DNA from: Rhabdornis inornatus
Taxonomy: Eukaryota > Chordata > Aves > Passeriformes > Rhabdornithidae
Direction of reading: 5' to 3'
DNA length: 64,000 bases
Assembly: GCA_013397075.1 (NCBI GenBank)
Contig: VWZS01004810.1
Location: 1,316,561 to 1,380,560, forward strand
A program made the translations under genes and the position numbers. Under the pieces are notes generated by a model. That model was not told the origin of the DNA. It saw nothing but the letters and a program-made list of their open reading frames with translations, and made no database searches. Every line of letters begins with the position of its first letter. Positions within the stretch are counted from its first letter, which is position 1. Of the stretch, positions 1 to 13,100 are shown one piece after another.

Positions 1-3000
1 ATTTATTTTTCAGTGGCAATATGTTGGCTAAGCTGAAGCTGTCCTGTGTTTAGTGCTGCTGCCTGTGAGAGGGAGCCTGTGTGAGCAGAGGTGTCCTAAA
101 GCCTGTCACAAACACACCTGCACCTGCCTGGGCAGCTCCAGCTTTCCTTTGCCTCATCTCCTGAGATTTTAAACTCTGGGAACATGGAACATTTAGCACA
201 GAAGAGGTTGAGCACAATGTCAGTCACTATAAGTGATAATATATATATCCACTCCCATATTCACACGTACATTTGTGGCCTTACCCTACCACTTAACTTT
301 ACAGAAGCACAAGTTCCATCAGTTTCTAATCTGTTGAATAAATTATTTCAGAATTGTCAAGTAGGTTATTTCTCACCTCTTTCTCCAAATCAAAATTACT
401 TGGGTGGGAGAATGAATTATACAGAAAATTGTCTGTCTTTTTATATCTGACTCAGGGAAAGAAATTGAAACTTTTATATTTCTTATTGAATTAAAATTTT
501 AGAGATGATTTGTTGCTTAAAATATTTTACTTCAATTGTGTTGCAACATTACATTTTAATAGAGAAATGGTCCAGTTTAGTTACATTGAAGTAGCATAAT
601 ATATTACAGAACACTGGCCGTAGACATTTATATTTATTACAGTGTGAACTGTCACAATAAATGCAGTTGACATTTTTTATTTTATCAAAAGAGCAGAGTG
701 GTATCAAAACAAAATCTAAATTATTTGTTTCAACTATTCCCAACTGGAACTATCATTGAAACAGATTCCTTCCAGCAAAATATTTTGGTTTTGACAAAGC
801 AAAAATTTTTGGACCACATACTATTTTCTCAAGATCCAGAGTGGAAGACACCAAATATATCTTTGATATTGGCCATGATCTGAGCTCTGAATAAAAGAAA
901 AGGGAGTCAAATCCATTGTTTTGTTAGCTTTGGTTACAGTGAGAGTGTTCCAATGCATGCTGGGAATATCCACATCTCTGTGAGATGCTGGGATGGGCAT
1001 CCTTGAGGAAACCCCTCACAGCTTAATTCTTGCAGACCTTATTGATTTTCCCACTGGGAAATTCTGGTGCACCAAATTCAGTATGGGATTTCTACAGTCC
1101 TAAGCCTGGGAGACTGATCAGTCATCTGTAACCTGTGAGATGACACCAGGAATGCAGAGATGTTCCAAGCTCTGGAGATGGTTCATCCCCGGGCAATAGA
1201 AGGGCAAAGCTCAGCCACAAACAAATTCTCCATCCTCCCACTGTATTAGAATGAAAACAAGGGTTCAAACCTTTACATGTTGGTTGTGAAGAGAGGCAAC
1301 AGAAAGCTCTTTTTGTTGTTTTGTTGTTTTTTTTTTACCAGAGGACAAAACCAGAGGGGTTATTCACTTCCCATCCCCTCCCAGCCTCAGTTTCTCCATT
1401 AAGCACAGGGACACTGGCAGAATCCAAACACAGAAAAATAAAGAGCATCCACACACCTTAAATGCTGCAGACTGCTACGGCCTGCCTGCCAAGCAGTGTC
1501 TGCATGCCCCCAGCACCGTTTGGGGCAGGATGAGGGGGGAAGAACGGCCTTTGTACTAAACCCTTCTCAGCATTTGCCTTCAAAACCTCACCTGCAACCC
1601 CAAAGCAAGGGGGTAACAGCAGTGAGTTCCCATTTTGCCTGGACCCCCTCAAGTCAGTAGTGGGAAGGCTCCTGAAGCCACTTTTCAGCTGCTGTGAACC
1701 CTGTGGGTGCTGCAGGGAGGGAGCCCTGCCTGGTGGGGCTCACACTGCTCAGCCCTGGGCTTCTTGCTCCAGCCACCACCACACAACTTCCCTCAGTGCC
1801 ACTTCTGCACCTTGCCTCCAGCTTCCCTCTGGAATGCTTCACTGCCCTTCCCTTCCCTCCTGGTCACTGTTCTGCCCTGCACAAGGCAGGGGATGGGCCA
1901 TGAGTGATGTGGCCACTCTTGTTCTGCAGGGCTTGGAGCCCCCACATCTCCCACTGCTCTGAGGGGAGAGCCAGCACTGTGCTCCACACCAAAGAGAGGG
2001 GCCAGGGGGTATTTTATAGCTCTCCTTCATCTCAGAGATGTGGCCTTTTACCCCGGGCTGTGGCAGCTCTTGGATTTAGATCGAGAGGTCTCAGGGTTCA
2101 GTCCCAGCACTGGTGACTCACACGGCGCCGTCACGTTATAAATCCTGCTGAACTTTGCAATGCAGAGCTGTTTGTAAACTGCAGAGCAGCTCAGCCTGCC
2201 TGGGGCTCTCACCAGCAAATCCAGGCAGCTCACCAGGAGCAGGGACTGGAGAAACCCCCAAGAACTGGGGATGCACTGCCAGGATGTCTCTGCTGCAGTA
2301 ACTCCAGCTGATGCTTTCCTTTCTCTTACTGTGAAATTCCTTCTGCTTGCTTACTCCTACCTGCACCTTTTCCTTTGCTTCCAAATTGGCTTCCAAAGCC
2401 AGTTCCTTGTCTTGCTTACTCCTTACCTGCACCATTGCCCCAGAGGTGCTGCCTACAACAAATAAGCAGGAAACAGAGGGGTGACACAGGAACTAGGACA
2501 GCCAGGACACCCTGGAATAATGTGTCACATCACAGGCTGAGGCAAAGGAGTGAAAAAAAGGAGGAGAAAGAGTGAAGACTGGAAATGAATGCTTCTCTTG
2601 TCTCAGTGCCCCCATGGTGATGTGAAAAGTCATTAAACACCTCACCAGACTGGCACAGTGGAGTAAACAGGAGCAGCTAATAGGACAAAGGCACTGGCAC
2701 TTTATCTCTTGCCTCTCTTTGAGTTCAGAGCAATGAAGGTTTCACATTCTCATGGCATCCTCCTGAGTTTTTAATATTCTCCTATCAGCAAGATAAAATG
2801 CTCCTCACTCCTTTCCTTGAAAATTTCTTATTGGAAGAAATCTTTAAAAAAAAGCACCAAAAAAACACCTTGCTCTCACTGCATGGGGAATTTCAAAGCC
2901 AGAGTTGTTTATTTTCTCCCTGTCCAACCACTTGAAAAGCCTGGTTGGAAAACAGTTGCACTACATGTCCTTGGCCTGGACTTCCTGCAAAAAGCCAACA

Positions 3001-4858
3001 GAAGAGCAGCAAGCCTCAACAGGAGAAAAACATCTTGAAAAACCTGCAAAGTGATTCCCTCTGGGGCCTTCTGTGAAGAGCAGCAGGGGCACAGGAGCAG
3101 AGGAGCTGGAAGTGAGATCAGACAGAGAAAGGTTTCATCATAGGATGTTATTGCTGTAAATAATGACAATAATTATGTTTTCTTTATTAGAAGACAGAGC
3201 AATCATATGTGAATCTCCACTCTGCTACGTCCTGTGCAGAACTCACTCAGCATCTAAACAGAAAAAAAAGCCCTCTTAAAAAATAAATGCTCTTGGGAAC
3301 CTGGCAGAAGGGACTGGAGGACTTGACTGTGCCAGCAGAGACTTCAGGGTGTACACACTCTGTGTGAGACAAAATCCAAAGGTTTTCCCCCAAAACCTTC
3401 AGAAAGAGAATCAAATGCCATTTTCCCTGCAGTACTGCACAGAAGCCATGCACTCAGGCAAGCTCCAGTCCACTGTGCCCATCCTTTTTCTTACAAATAT
3501 CTCATTTAAGCTACTATTCTTTTTTTTAATATGGATTTTTAGGCAGTTCTTTCTTGTATTGTCTCTCTTCACCAGTAGAAAGTCACCTCTAGCATTCTTC
3601 CTGGTGAGTGAACCTCTGAATTACAATGAATATCTTTGCTATACTTAGAGCAAGTGGTGAAAGTCTGGAACACAGATGATTGAGAAATTGGGCATCACCT
3701 CTTTGCCTTGAAAGGAGAGTTCATAGAAAGGATAAAACCATGACTATCTTACCCCGAAGTGCAGGTGTGAAACACTTGAGCATTGTCCCTCCCTGTCCTT
3801 GAACCTGGCAGTGACTGTGCAGCAGGGATGGCTGTCCAGGGTGTGGGGACAGCCCAGGTGAGAGCAGCCACCAGCTCTGCCACCCCCAGGGGAGAGCACA
3901 GGCCCCTGAAGTGGATCTTGCAGAGCCCATTCTCTCTCGCTACTAGTTTTAATGCTGCCTTTAAAGCCATTTTTTTTCCAGCAGGGAAATCATTTCATCT
4001 CCAAGGGTGTATATCAGCTCTGCCTTCAGCTGTCCCTCAGCTGCCCGCGGAGCTGACTCCGGGCGAGTTCTGCTTCCATTCCCTACCAAGGACAACGGAG
4101 GTTTTGAAGATGCTGATGGTCCTTGACCAGCAGTATTAAGACACTAAATTAGGCTGACATGGCCCATAAATCGCTAAATGAGGGACTCCCAGACAGGGAT
4201 GTGGCGTGAGCCGAATGCCTACGAGGGCTGCCTGCTTCCTGGGACTCGAGCTGAAGAGCTGGCACACGAGGGATGCTCCAAGTGCCCTGCACATCCCCAG
4301 GACACCCTTCTGCCAGGAGGGGAGAAAACATCACCACAGGGCTTGGTCACTGCTGTGGAAGTGTCCCAGTGGTGCAGGACTTAAGAGGTTTGGTTCTATT
4401 TTCCTGTTAATGCTGGCTGTTATTTGCGTACGTTGGGTAAAGGACAACTCTCAGGGTAGAGGCACACAGGGACAGTCTCCACCTCTAAAAATAGAAGGAA
4501 ATTACTATTTCTAAAGAGGAGGGAAAGCCTTTAATCGCCTTAAGATTGTGCCACCTGCCCACTAGCAGGCAGGAAAATATTATTTGGATATTTCTATTTT
4601 ATTTGGATTTATGTATAAGTTGATAAAAGACCCAAGGCAGCATGGGGGACTTTTCCCAGAATGAAGGGGATGGGAATATGGTTTAATTTCCAGGACTGTC
4701 TCATGAGGGAACCTACCATTGGCTAAAATAAAAGCAATACACTTCAAAGCCCCAACAATTACAGTGAGGCAAGACACAAGTTGTCCTAGCTGGAAATTAC
4801 TCATAATTTCACTTTTTTTGGGGGGCTGTATGAATAATAGGCCATTACCTGTCCCATT
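1..4858. other. Unique sequence, no gene recognised
   Basis: I see no coding exon, RNA gene or recognisable repeat here. The open frames are short, overlap one another on both strands and read like random translation. A short T-rich run lies near 1310-1335. A stretch around 4020-4260 keeps more CpG dinucleotides than its surroundings (for example cccgcgg, ctccgggcgag, ggcgtgagccgaa and ctcgag), which could mark a constrained element, but nothing more specific is visible. Confidence 0.6.
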
Positions 4859-4982
4859 GGCCAGATTGGAAAGGGCTCTGAGCAACCTGGCAGAGTGGAA
4901 GGTGTCCCTGCCCATAGCAGGGTGCTGGAACAAAATGATCTTCAAGGTCTTTTCCAACCAAACCAGCCTGGTATCCTATGGA
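4859..4982 (+). mobile_element. CR1 LINE 3' fragment, plus orientation
   Basis: This is a short, 5'-truncated CR1 retrotransposon copy. The order of segments matches the end of avian CR1: a 'gattggaaagggctctgagcaacc' stretch, then 'ggaaggtgtccctgcccat', then 'aatgatcttcaaggtc' and 'ttccaaccaaacc', ending in a degraded 'tatcctatgga' terminal motif. Only about 125 bp remain of a family whose full length is several kilobases, so it has no coding capacity. The many mismatches suggest an old insertion. Orientation follows from the 3' terminal motif lying on the right. Confidence 0.85.
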
Positions 4983-7481
4983 CTGACCTTTATGAATTTC
5001 CTCCTTAATTGATATCAGCCAAGGAAGAGCTAAATGTAAAGGACAAATAGGCTGTGCCTGCTATAAAAGCACACTGTGCTCTAACAACTATGTGCTCAAG
5101 AACATTTTCTCTTCAAAGAAAACAACTTGGTCTAAAGTTACCATTAAATAAAGGACAGTGTCTTTCCTCCTTTTAGGAAAGTACCAGGGTATTATGTTTT
5201 GATTTAGAGTGAGGCAACACAGGGGATTTCTGCTATGCCAGGGGTTCAGGGATCCACAGCTGACCAAGTTCAGGACTTTCAGTGGTGCCATGGGGGAACA
5301 CAAATCACTATTTACACAAAAACACTCAGGAACATTTCACATGGTGCACAGCACTTCTACTTCCATCTGCGAAGAAATAAACTTTATTTTAGGATCTCCT
5401 ATTTGCTGTTTGGCAGAGCTGTAGAAAACCCTGGAGAGAAAAGACAAATTTTGCTACCTATGACCTAATTGGTACCCTGTCACAGCTTATAATAGCCCCA
5501 CCTCCCAGGTCCTGCTCAGGACTGAGACTTTTTAAAATGTTAAAACTGTCCCTATAAACAGTCCCATTTGTCAGGATCTCACAATCAAAGCTAAGATATA
5601 AGGAAGGGGGTAGGGAAGACACTGAGACTCATTTCCTCCCTGCCAGCCTTTCAGATGATGTTCCTCTGCTCCACCTGCATTTTAGGCTGGTTAATGCTCC
5701 TTTGACAACAAACCTGAGTGTGAAGGTAGAATAGGCAATCTCAATGACAGTGAAGTTATTTTTTCCCACCTAAGCTATGTACATTCAGATGATCTCTGCA
5801 GCTTGCTTGGAGAGAATTGTTTTGTTTTGTAGTGTTTAAACTGAAGCAGATAACTACCCATCCCTCTCCCCCCAGTCAGGATTGCAAATGCTATGGGAAA
5901 GATGTCCAGAGAGCTGATAGAGTCTGGCATCATTTACTCTGGGCACAGAGTGTGAGGAGGGATAAAAATGCAGACTCAGCAGTTTCAGAAAAGTACCAGC
6001 ACAGCAAGAAAGGCAGATTGCTGGGATAGACTCCTTCTTAGCAACAAGATCTATGGCAGCACAGGTTTTCTGTTTGTTGTATGGTTTTAAGAAGGATGTA
6101 TTTTTGCTAGGATTAAATAAAAAGGAATATTCTGCTTTCCCTAATTCTCCATTACCCTTCATCTGCAGAGGTTTGTGTTCAGCTTGAGTAGAAGGAGAAA
6201 GATTATTTTTATGCTCCAATTTCAGAAAGCTGCTTTCAGTTTGGAAACAGCTGTTAATAACTCCAGCACTGGGTGGAAAGAAGATTTTTACTGTGGGAGG
6301 AAGGAGCTGATCTGGGTGTCAGAAGCTGCTGGCTCCATTCCACCCTGCCATGCCTGCACTAGGCAACTTTGAGCCAGTCTCAGTTTGAGCACTGAGGTTT
6401 CCCCACCTGTGAAGCCAGAGAAGGATCAGATTTGCTGGTTTTTCACTGCCCTTTGCTCATCAGCACACAAAGTGCCACTGCATTGCAGACACTGCCATCC
6501 ACTCTGGATTCACACTTTTTGGCAGCAATAAACCCCAAACTTCTGAAATGCCAAGAATCATCTCATCTAGAGTAAACATGTGCTGAAGGTGGATGAGTCC
6601 TGCTGGCTCCCTGGCCAGGTTGTATCCCATGCAGAAATTTAACATCTTATTCTTCAGCTGATGAAATTCACTCCTGAACCTCCCTTTTATTCATAGGAAT
6701 ATCCAGCCTTGCTCCAAGCCCAAACATCCTATAGCTTGACCCAAGCACCATCTTCTTCCTTTCCTACCCTTGTGTTGAAGCATTCCAGGGTTCCACATGG
6801 AAACATGGATGCTAGAACCCCTCCCATAAATCCTCAAATTTAAAGACACTTTACACAGCAGCACGCACCTCCAGTCCCACTATTAAACCTGCAAAATCCT
6901 TATTTATTCTCCCATTTCAGTTGCACCCCACACTGCAGCGTGGTGAGCAATTTAGCATTGCCTGCTGGTGGGGTGGAAGGAAAGAAAAGGGAGTGAATGA
7001 CATGACACCATCATCAGTTCTGTGTTGGTGTGTGACTGGGTGTGAAGAGGATGGAAAGTCATTTTCCTGACTTGCCAGCAAGAATGTCTTCAGTCACTGC
7101 ATTCAGCTGCCCTTCAGCAGAGCAGAATATTTCATCTTTCAATACCATGGACAACATGCCTGATCTCAAATAGAAACTGTCCTTCCTTTTACGCATCCCT
7201 CATAATAATCTGATTTATCCCAGACGGCTTTTTCCATAGGATGTATCTCATGCTGACTCTCACATTTGCTTTTGAAGGCAAAAAAGCATATTGCACCTGT
7301 TATGAAATATTCCTTTGATCTAAGGGAAATCATGAGCAATTTGTGTGTGACATTTACTAACTAATGTGCTGAGGGAATATTACTCCTAGAAAAACACTAT
7401 TTTCTGGTAGTTTCAATATCCTGAATAATGCTATGCCAGTGGTGATTCATCTGGAAAAGGTAACTATTTCAGCATGATGAG
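4983..7481. other. Unique sequence, no gene recognised
   Basis: About 2.5 kb with no recognisable gene or repeat. The open frames are short, unrelated in composition to known families, and present on both strands. Confidence 0.55.
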
Positions 7482-7552
7482 CAATATTAATAACAACGCA
7501 TAATACACAGTGCTTCTCAAGCAGACAGATCCTAAAGCCCATTGCAAACCTT
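7482..7552 (-). repeat. Ancient SINE/LINE-type tail remnant (minus)
   Basis: The order 'aatattaataacaacgcat', 'acagtgcttctca', 'gcagacagatcctaaagccc', 'attgcaaacc' resembles the reverse complement of a widespread old sauropsid repeat tail. In that tail a 'gtaaagtgctttgagatc' block is followed by 'agtgctatataa' and then an ATT-rich end. A plus-strand relative lies at 23583-23650, which supports a shared dispersed origin. The copy is very diverged, and I cannot say which SINE or LINE family it belongs to. Confidence 0.45.
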
Positions 7553-8549
7553 TTCTATAAAGATCATTCAGTCATTCATTGAATTGCAGGCACCTGTGAG
7601 TAAAGGAGGAACCCCATTTCTGTACATTCCATACAGCAAAAGGGAAGAGGAAAGTGTAATTTGGGATGTAATATTAATAGAAGAAGGAGAAATTAATGAA
7701 ATAAAAGTCCCAAGATGAAATCTGACATCGAGTAAATGCTCCCAGAACCTTAAAAAAATGTGTATTGGGTCATTAATGGTCCAAAATGGTCAGTGGGGTC
7801 CACAGGAAATATAAACGTGGCATAAACTTCAATTATCACTTCTTTATAAGTTGTATACATTGCACAGTGCCATTATTACTGCCATCCAAGACTTTTCAGG
7901 ATCCCTAGAAGCTATGCTCTAATACCAAAACACCCAAAAAAAAATCCGCTGCAATTTGAAAAACACATGAATGTATTAATGCATTGTGCAAGAGATAAAA
8001 ATACAGTCACAATCCTTGCCTACAGGAATGATCTAAAGCTTTGATTCAGCAAAGTGCTTAATCAAGCACTTAACATTCAGACAAGCACCAATGCACTTCC
8101 TTTGGGGCTTGGCTACACGTTGGAGAAATCCTCCCCCACAGACTTTGCAAAGCCAACCCTCCTGTGCTCCCATGCTTGTAATCCTCCTGAATCCAGCAGA
8201 GGATTTTTAACTAATTGGCTGATCCACCCAGAGGTGGATTCAGCTCATTTTGGAATAAGGTGGTGCAGGCAGCTGAACTCACATGAGGGTGACAGCACCT
8301 CCACAGGTATCCCACATTCACACAACATCCAGAGTCCTCCCTCCTTTCCAGAGGTCGGTGCTACCCCTGTGCTTTATAGTCATAGCCAACGCCACCTATT
8401 GCCAGCTCTTCTGAGGGGATACACCCCAAACCAGAGATTGTTTTGCTTTTTTAAGGTTGCAGGGGAACATGATGTCCCTGCTTTTTGCACCATGGAAAAA
8501 CACAGGCTTAGGTGAGTGACAGCTTCTAGTTCAGGACTGGGGGGAGGTG

Positions 8550-8900
8550 AGGCTGAGAGAGAGGGGCTTGTTCAGAGGGGATTTCATCCATGTCTGCGGG
8601 GAGGGCTCAGAGCAGGGACCAGGCTCTGCTCCATGGAGCCCAGCAATCAGTCAGGAGGAATGGGCAGGAGCTGATGCCCAGGAAGTTCCACCTGAACAAG
8701 AGGCAGAACTTCTTCCCTGTGCAGTGCCCAAGCCCTGGACAGATCCCAGAGAGGGTGTGGAGTGTCCCTCACTGGGGATATTGCAGACACACCTGGACAC
8801 AATCCTGTGCCAGGTCTCTGGGATGGCCCTGCTGGAGCAGGAAGGTTGGATCAGTGACCCCACTGTGGTCCCTCCCAGCCTGAGCCATTCTGTGTTTCTG
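8550..8900 (+). mobile_element. CR1 LINE 3' fragment, plus orientation
   Basis: This is a 5'-truncated CR1 copy of about 350 bp. It contains the recognisable order 'aggagctgatgcccaggaag', 'cacctgaacaagaggcagaacttcttccctg', 'ggatggccctgctggagcag' and 'ccctcccagcctgagc', and ends with 'cattctgtgtttctg', a CR1 3' terminus. The reverse-complement relative at 52061-52510 carries the same blocks in inverted order, so the two copies are from the same subfamily. The open frame across it is a shadow of degraded CR1 and not a host gene. Confidence 0.87.
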
Positions 8901-9929
8901 AGCCACAGGCTGTGCTCTGGGCACTGGGGCAATAGCAATGTCTGTCTTTCTCATGCTGGCTTTTAGAAAATCTATAATAATGCCAGTCCCTGGGTTGCTC
9001 AGTGCAATGATGACACCTTTGTGCAGCGCAGCACAGTGAGATCCACGCTCAGCTGTGACTGCAGCTGCCAACACAGGACTGACCCCCAGTGACAGCCCCA
9101 GACATCCCACACAACATTCTGTCCAGCCAAGCCAAAGTCAGACTTTTTCTTTTTCAGGCACAGCCTACTTTCCAAAGACTATTTAGCCTTGTTTTGCACC
9201 TCACCTTCAAAGTTCACTCTAAAATCTTGTTTGGTTTTGGCTGTCTAAGAGGAACCCCGAGTTTATTTTCCCATTCCTTTCCCCTGCTCGCTTTGCATGC
9301 TCGGTGCTGTTTCCCTTCCATGGATTGCTGTACCCTCTGAGGAGCTGTTAAAGCTGAAAGTGTTGTAGTTCTACTTTTGTATGTTAATTGATGCACTTTT
9401 TAATTTTATTTTTGCATATTATTTGACTTTGTTTAATTGTAAATTAGATTCTAAGGAGCCCCTCTAAACAATTGCTGCTTGCCAGAAGATCTCAGACAAG
9501 CACAAGGCTCCTTCAGAGGAAATGTTGATGAAATTCAGTCTTGCTTTTGAATCACTGATGCAAAAATCCCACTTTTAAGAACGAAGAAGGGAGGGGAGAG
9601 CCTCCATTAATATAAATGCCTAATTTCCACTGACATTTACAGGGGTTATGATAGCTTCATGAAAGCAAAATATAACCCAAAGGATTATCCTTAAAATATC
9701 TCTACAAGCCCACCTGATGTTTTCTAGTGCTCAAACACTTATAAAAGGCAGTTCTCTTAATACTAAAAATTAACTCAGGGAGATAGGGAAATGATTCAAA
9801 AAGATTTGTTTTCAAAGTTATTTCCTCAGACTGGTTCATGAAAGAAAGGCTAAAATCCACAGGATTAATTGTTCTATTCACTCTGGTATCTAACAGTTTC
9901 CCTTCCAGCATTCCTTTCTCCAGCTATAC

Positions 9930-10149
9930 ATGGAAGAAATTCTTTCCTGTGAGAGTGGTGAGGACATGGCACAGCTTACCAAGAAAAGCTGTGGCTGCCC
10001 CTGGATCCCTGGCAGTGTCCAAGGCCAGGTTGGATGGGGCTTGGAGCAACCTGGGACAGTGGTAGGTGTCCCTGCCCATGGCAGAGGCATGGAACAAAAT
10101 TATCTTTAAGGTTCTTTCCAACCCAAACCGTTCCAGAATTCTGTGATCC
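9930..10149 (+). mobile_element. CR1 LINE 3' fragment, plus orientation
   Basis: About 220 bp of CR1 3' end: 'agaaattctttcctgtgaga', 'tggctgcccctggatccctg', 'ggcttggagcaacctggg', 'aggtgtccctgcccatggca', 'tctttccaacccaaacc' and the terminal 'ccagaattctgtgatcc'. Compared with the copies at 42128 and 50012 it is the same kind of 3' end on the opposite strand. It is non-coding and truncated at its 5' end, as is usual for this family. Confidence 0.9.
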
Positions 10150-13100
10150 TAAATATTTCAAAGAAATTGTAAAAAAAACCCCTCAATGCAGGATTGGTTG
10201 CAATGAAAATGTTATCAATTTGTCAATTGTAACCTCAAAAAAAAAGATATTTAAAATTAACTGTTTAGTCATTGCTATGGAGCAGTCTTGGATTGGAGCA
10301 TATCCTGCCAGGGCAATGGCACAGAGCAGGCTGTGTGCCAGGCTGGAATGCAAAGCCAGCCTTAGGTAGACTAAAGCTGGTGCCTGGGCACAGCTCACCT
10401 CTGCTCCAACTCCTCAGAAACCCAATGCTCACACACCTGATGTGATGAAGTCCCAGCTGGCACTGGGCCCCTTCTGGATGACAGGTTAATTTAATGTAAA
10501 TTAGGGAATAAGGGAGAAAATTGCTCAGAAAGCTACACAAAGCAGCAAGATTCCCAACTTAGTGTTCCTCTAAGACTCTCAACAATATTAAACATGTTAA
10601 AGGATGAAACTTCCCTCAAAACATGTCCTTCAGCTCCTTAATGGATGCTGAGCACTCTGCAGGGAGCAGGGGAAGGCTCCAGCCAAGGGGGCTGCCTTCC
10701 AGCAGACCTAGCAAGGGCACTGATTCACTCTGACAAGCACTAACATAAAAACAGGGAAAGAACAAACTTTGTGATTCACAGTTATTCCCTTCCCTTCTCC
10801 CCTGTTCTTCCTCTTGCCTTGCTGTACTCAAGCTCTCACACAATGGGGATGGAAAAATTCTCAGCGCTAGTCCTTACCCTTAGTTTTCCACTTAATTTTA
10901 AAGTTCAGTAGAAATCAAAGTCAGTGGAGCTTGAAGGAGATGAGATTAAATTAGAAAATATTTTGAAATCCAAGAAACAAGAGCTTTTCTGGGTACCAAA
11001 GTGTTTTATCAGCTTCCCATGTCAAGCTCTCCACAAAAGCAGCTGAACTGTATCCCTTGCTTTATTCCAGCTTAAGATCTACTATAGAGGCTGAGGGTTT
11101 GGCTGCCAATAAGGCACATGTTTAGAGAGAAACTCTTAAAATACTCTCTATATGTACTGGGCGCAGTAAATTAAAGGAAAGAACAATTGGCTGAGCAATT
11201 ATTGAACTCTACTTGTGTCTGAGAGCTGGTTTTTCAATATGCCAGAGGGCCTGGCTTGCTTCTCTGCAGTGATCCAGGAAATCTGAGCCTGGGAGCAGCT
11301 CTGTGGGGGCAGCTCAGGGTGGGAAGGACCAGGTCCTGGTGCTGCTGCTTGCCAGGGGAATTAGGCTTTGCTTGTGAGAGCCTGTTGGCAGCCAGCTCAG
11401 TCCTGAAAATCTGACTCAAGTCTTTAGCTCCCTGTACTATTTTCAGGTCTTGTTCCCTCTCAACGGGAAGAGTAACTTGAACCATTTCCAGCCCCTCTAT
11501 CATTAAGAGATAACTGGCTTTTCCTCAGCTGTTTTCCCTTGATCTCCTTTTTCCTTTACTCCATTTATAGAACTGTTATGGCCGGACAGATTCGGGTTTG
11601 CAGCATCTCAAAACTGGCTGCAAAGGACAAAAATAGTGACTGAAGATCTTATACACTGCAAGACCACGTTTTCCTCTGTATAAATATTGGATTATCAGAG
11701 TAAAAAGACTCTCTGGGATTCAGCAGTTGTACTGACTAGAGCTGAGGACAGAAAAAGGGATGACAAAGCAAACAAGAGTGGAAACTCTGCCAGAGCTGTG
11801 CTTACTAACCAAATTTCCTTCCCCTCGGAGGCAAAAGATCCAATAGATGATTTTCCTTGCTCTCCACCTCCAAGATCAATAGGCAGGCTTTAACTAGGTC
11901 ACAGATGAGATACCCAAAAAAGAAAACTGCTTTCTAAGGAATATTTCTCCTCAGCAAATAATTTGCAATTTCTTTGCCAAAGTACCTATGGAGACAAGAA
12001 GCAGTGCTGCAGGTGGATCAGTCATTTTAACCACAGAAGAAATGGAACCAGCTCAGGTTCTCATCTTTTAATTACACTTTTCCCTAAATCCATTAGAAGC
12101 AAATCCCAAGTAATTCTTTTCATCCAGCTGAACTTCAAACCAGACACATTTCTTCAAGAGAATTAGGTGTTCCTATAGAAATAGAACCAGCACCTTCTGT
12201 CACAGAGAGAGGGAGCTGCAAATGTGGAGAGACACAAGTTTCTCCCTCCCAGTGTAATATTTTCAGTGCTGTTTTTTCCTCTACTTGCTCATGTCCAAAT
12301 CTGCTATTTGATAAACACTTCCTCTGCCACCACAATGTCCACGGATTTCTTTAATATGCTCAATATATCATGAGTCCAATTTTCTCTGTGGATGCTACAA
12401 ATACCCAATTTAAGCCATTATTGTCCTGCCCTGTGTTAATTCTCAATTGTCTCCAGACCAAACGACTGAAACTGCAGACCCAGGTCCCACTGTAAGCTTC
12501 TCAATAAAATGAAGTAAACTAAAAAAACCCCTTTTTGCTTTTGCTCTACCAGAAGTGATAGGACCAAGCATGGTGACCCAGGTTCCAAAGAGCAGAGATG
12601 AACCCTGAATCTTCAATCCCACCTCTATCCTCCAGCCATGCTGGGGTGTAGGATACTCCCATCAGCATGGGGCCTTCCATTAATTTTGAATGATGCATTT
12701 CTATCTCCAGCTATGAATAAACCAGATCAATGACACCAGCATGTTTTATTGGGCCTCCTGTGCAATGAATTGGGAGTGAGACAGGCAGGGAGATGGAGCC
12801 GACATGCAGATGAGATTTGTAAGTGAGGACATATTGATTATTTCCATCTCAGTTCAGGCAGTAATTCCACACAACGCCTCTTCCCCTGTTTCAGCTCATT
12901 ATTTATGCCATAAAAACACTATCTCAATGATAATAACAGGCTTCATTTACAAGGCAGAGCGTAAAGCATTGATGCTTAAGATTTCAGGAAGTGAGTTAAA
13001 GGAAGTGAGAGAGATTTAACAAGTCCAGGAGATGCACAAAACTGCTGAGGCTGATCTTGTGGCTTTTTATGCCCTCTGAAAGGAAGATTGAGAGCAGGTG

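Noticed and set aside
8054..8515. 153-codon plus-strand open frame
   Set aside because: No domain, signal peptide or splice context; composition looks like random translation of moderately GC-rich DNA just upstream of a CR1 copy.
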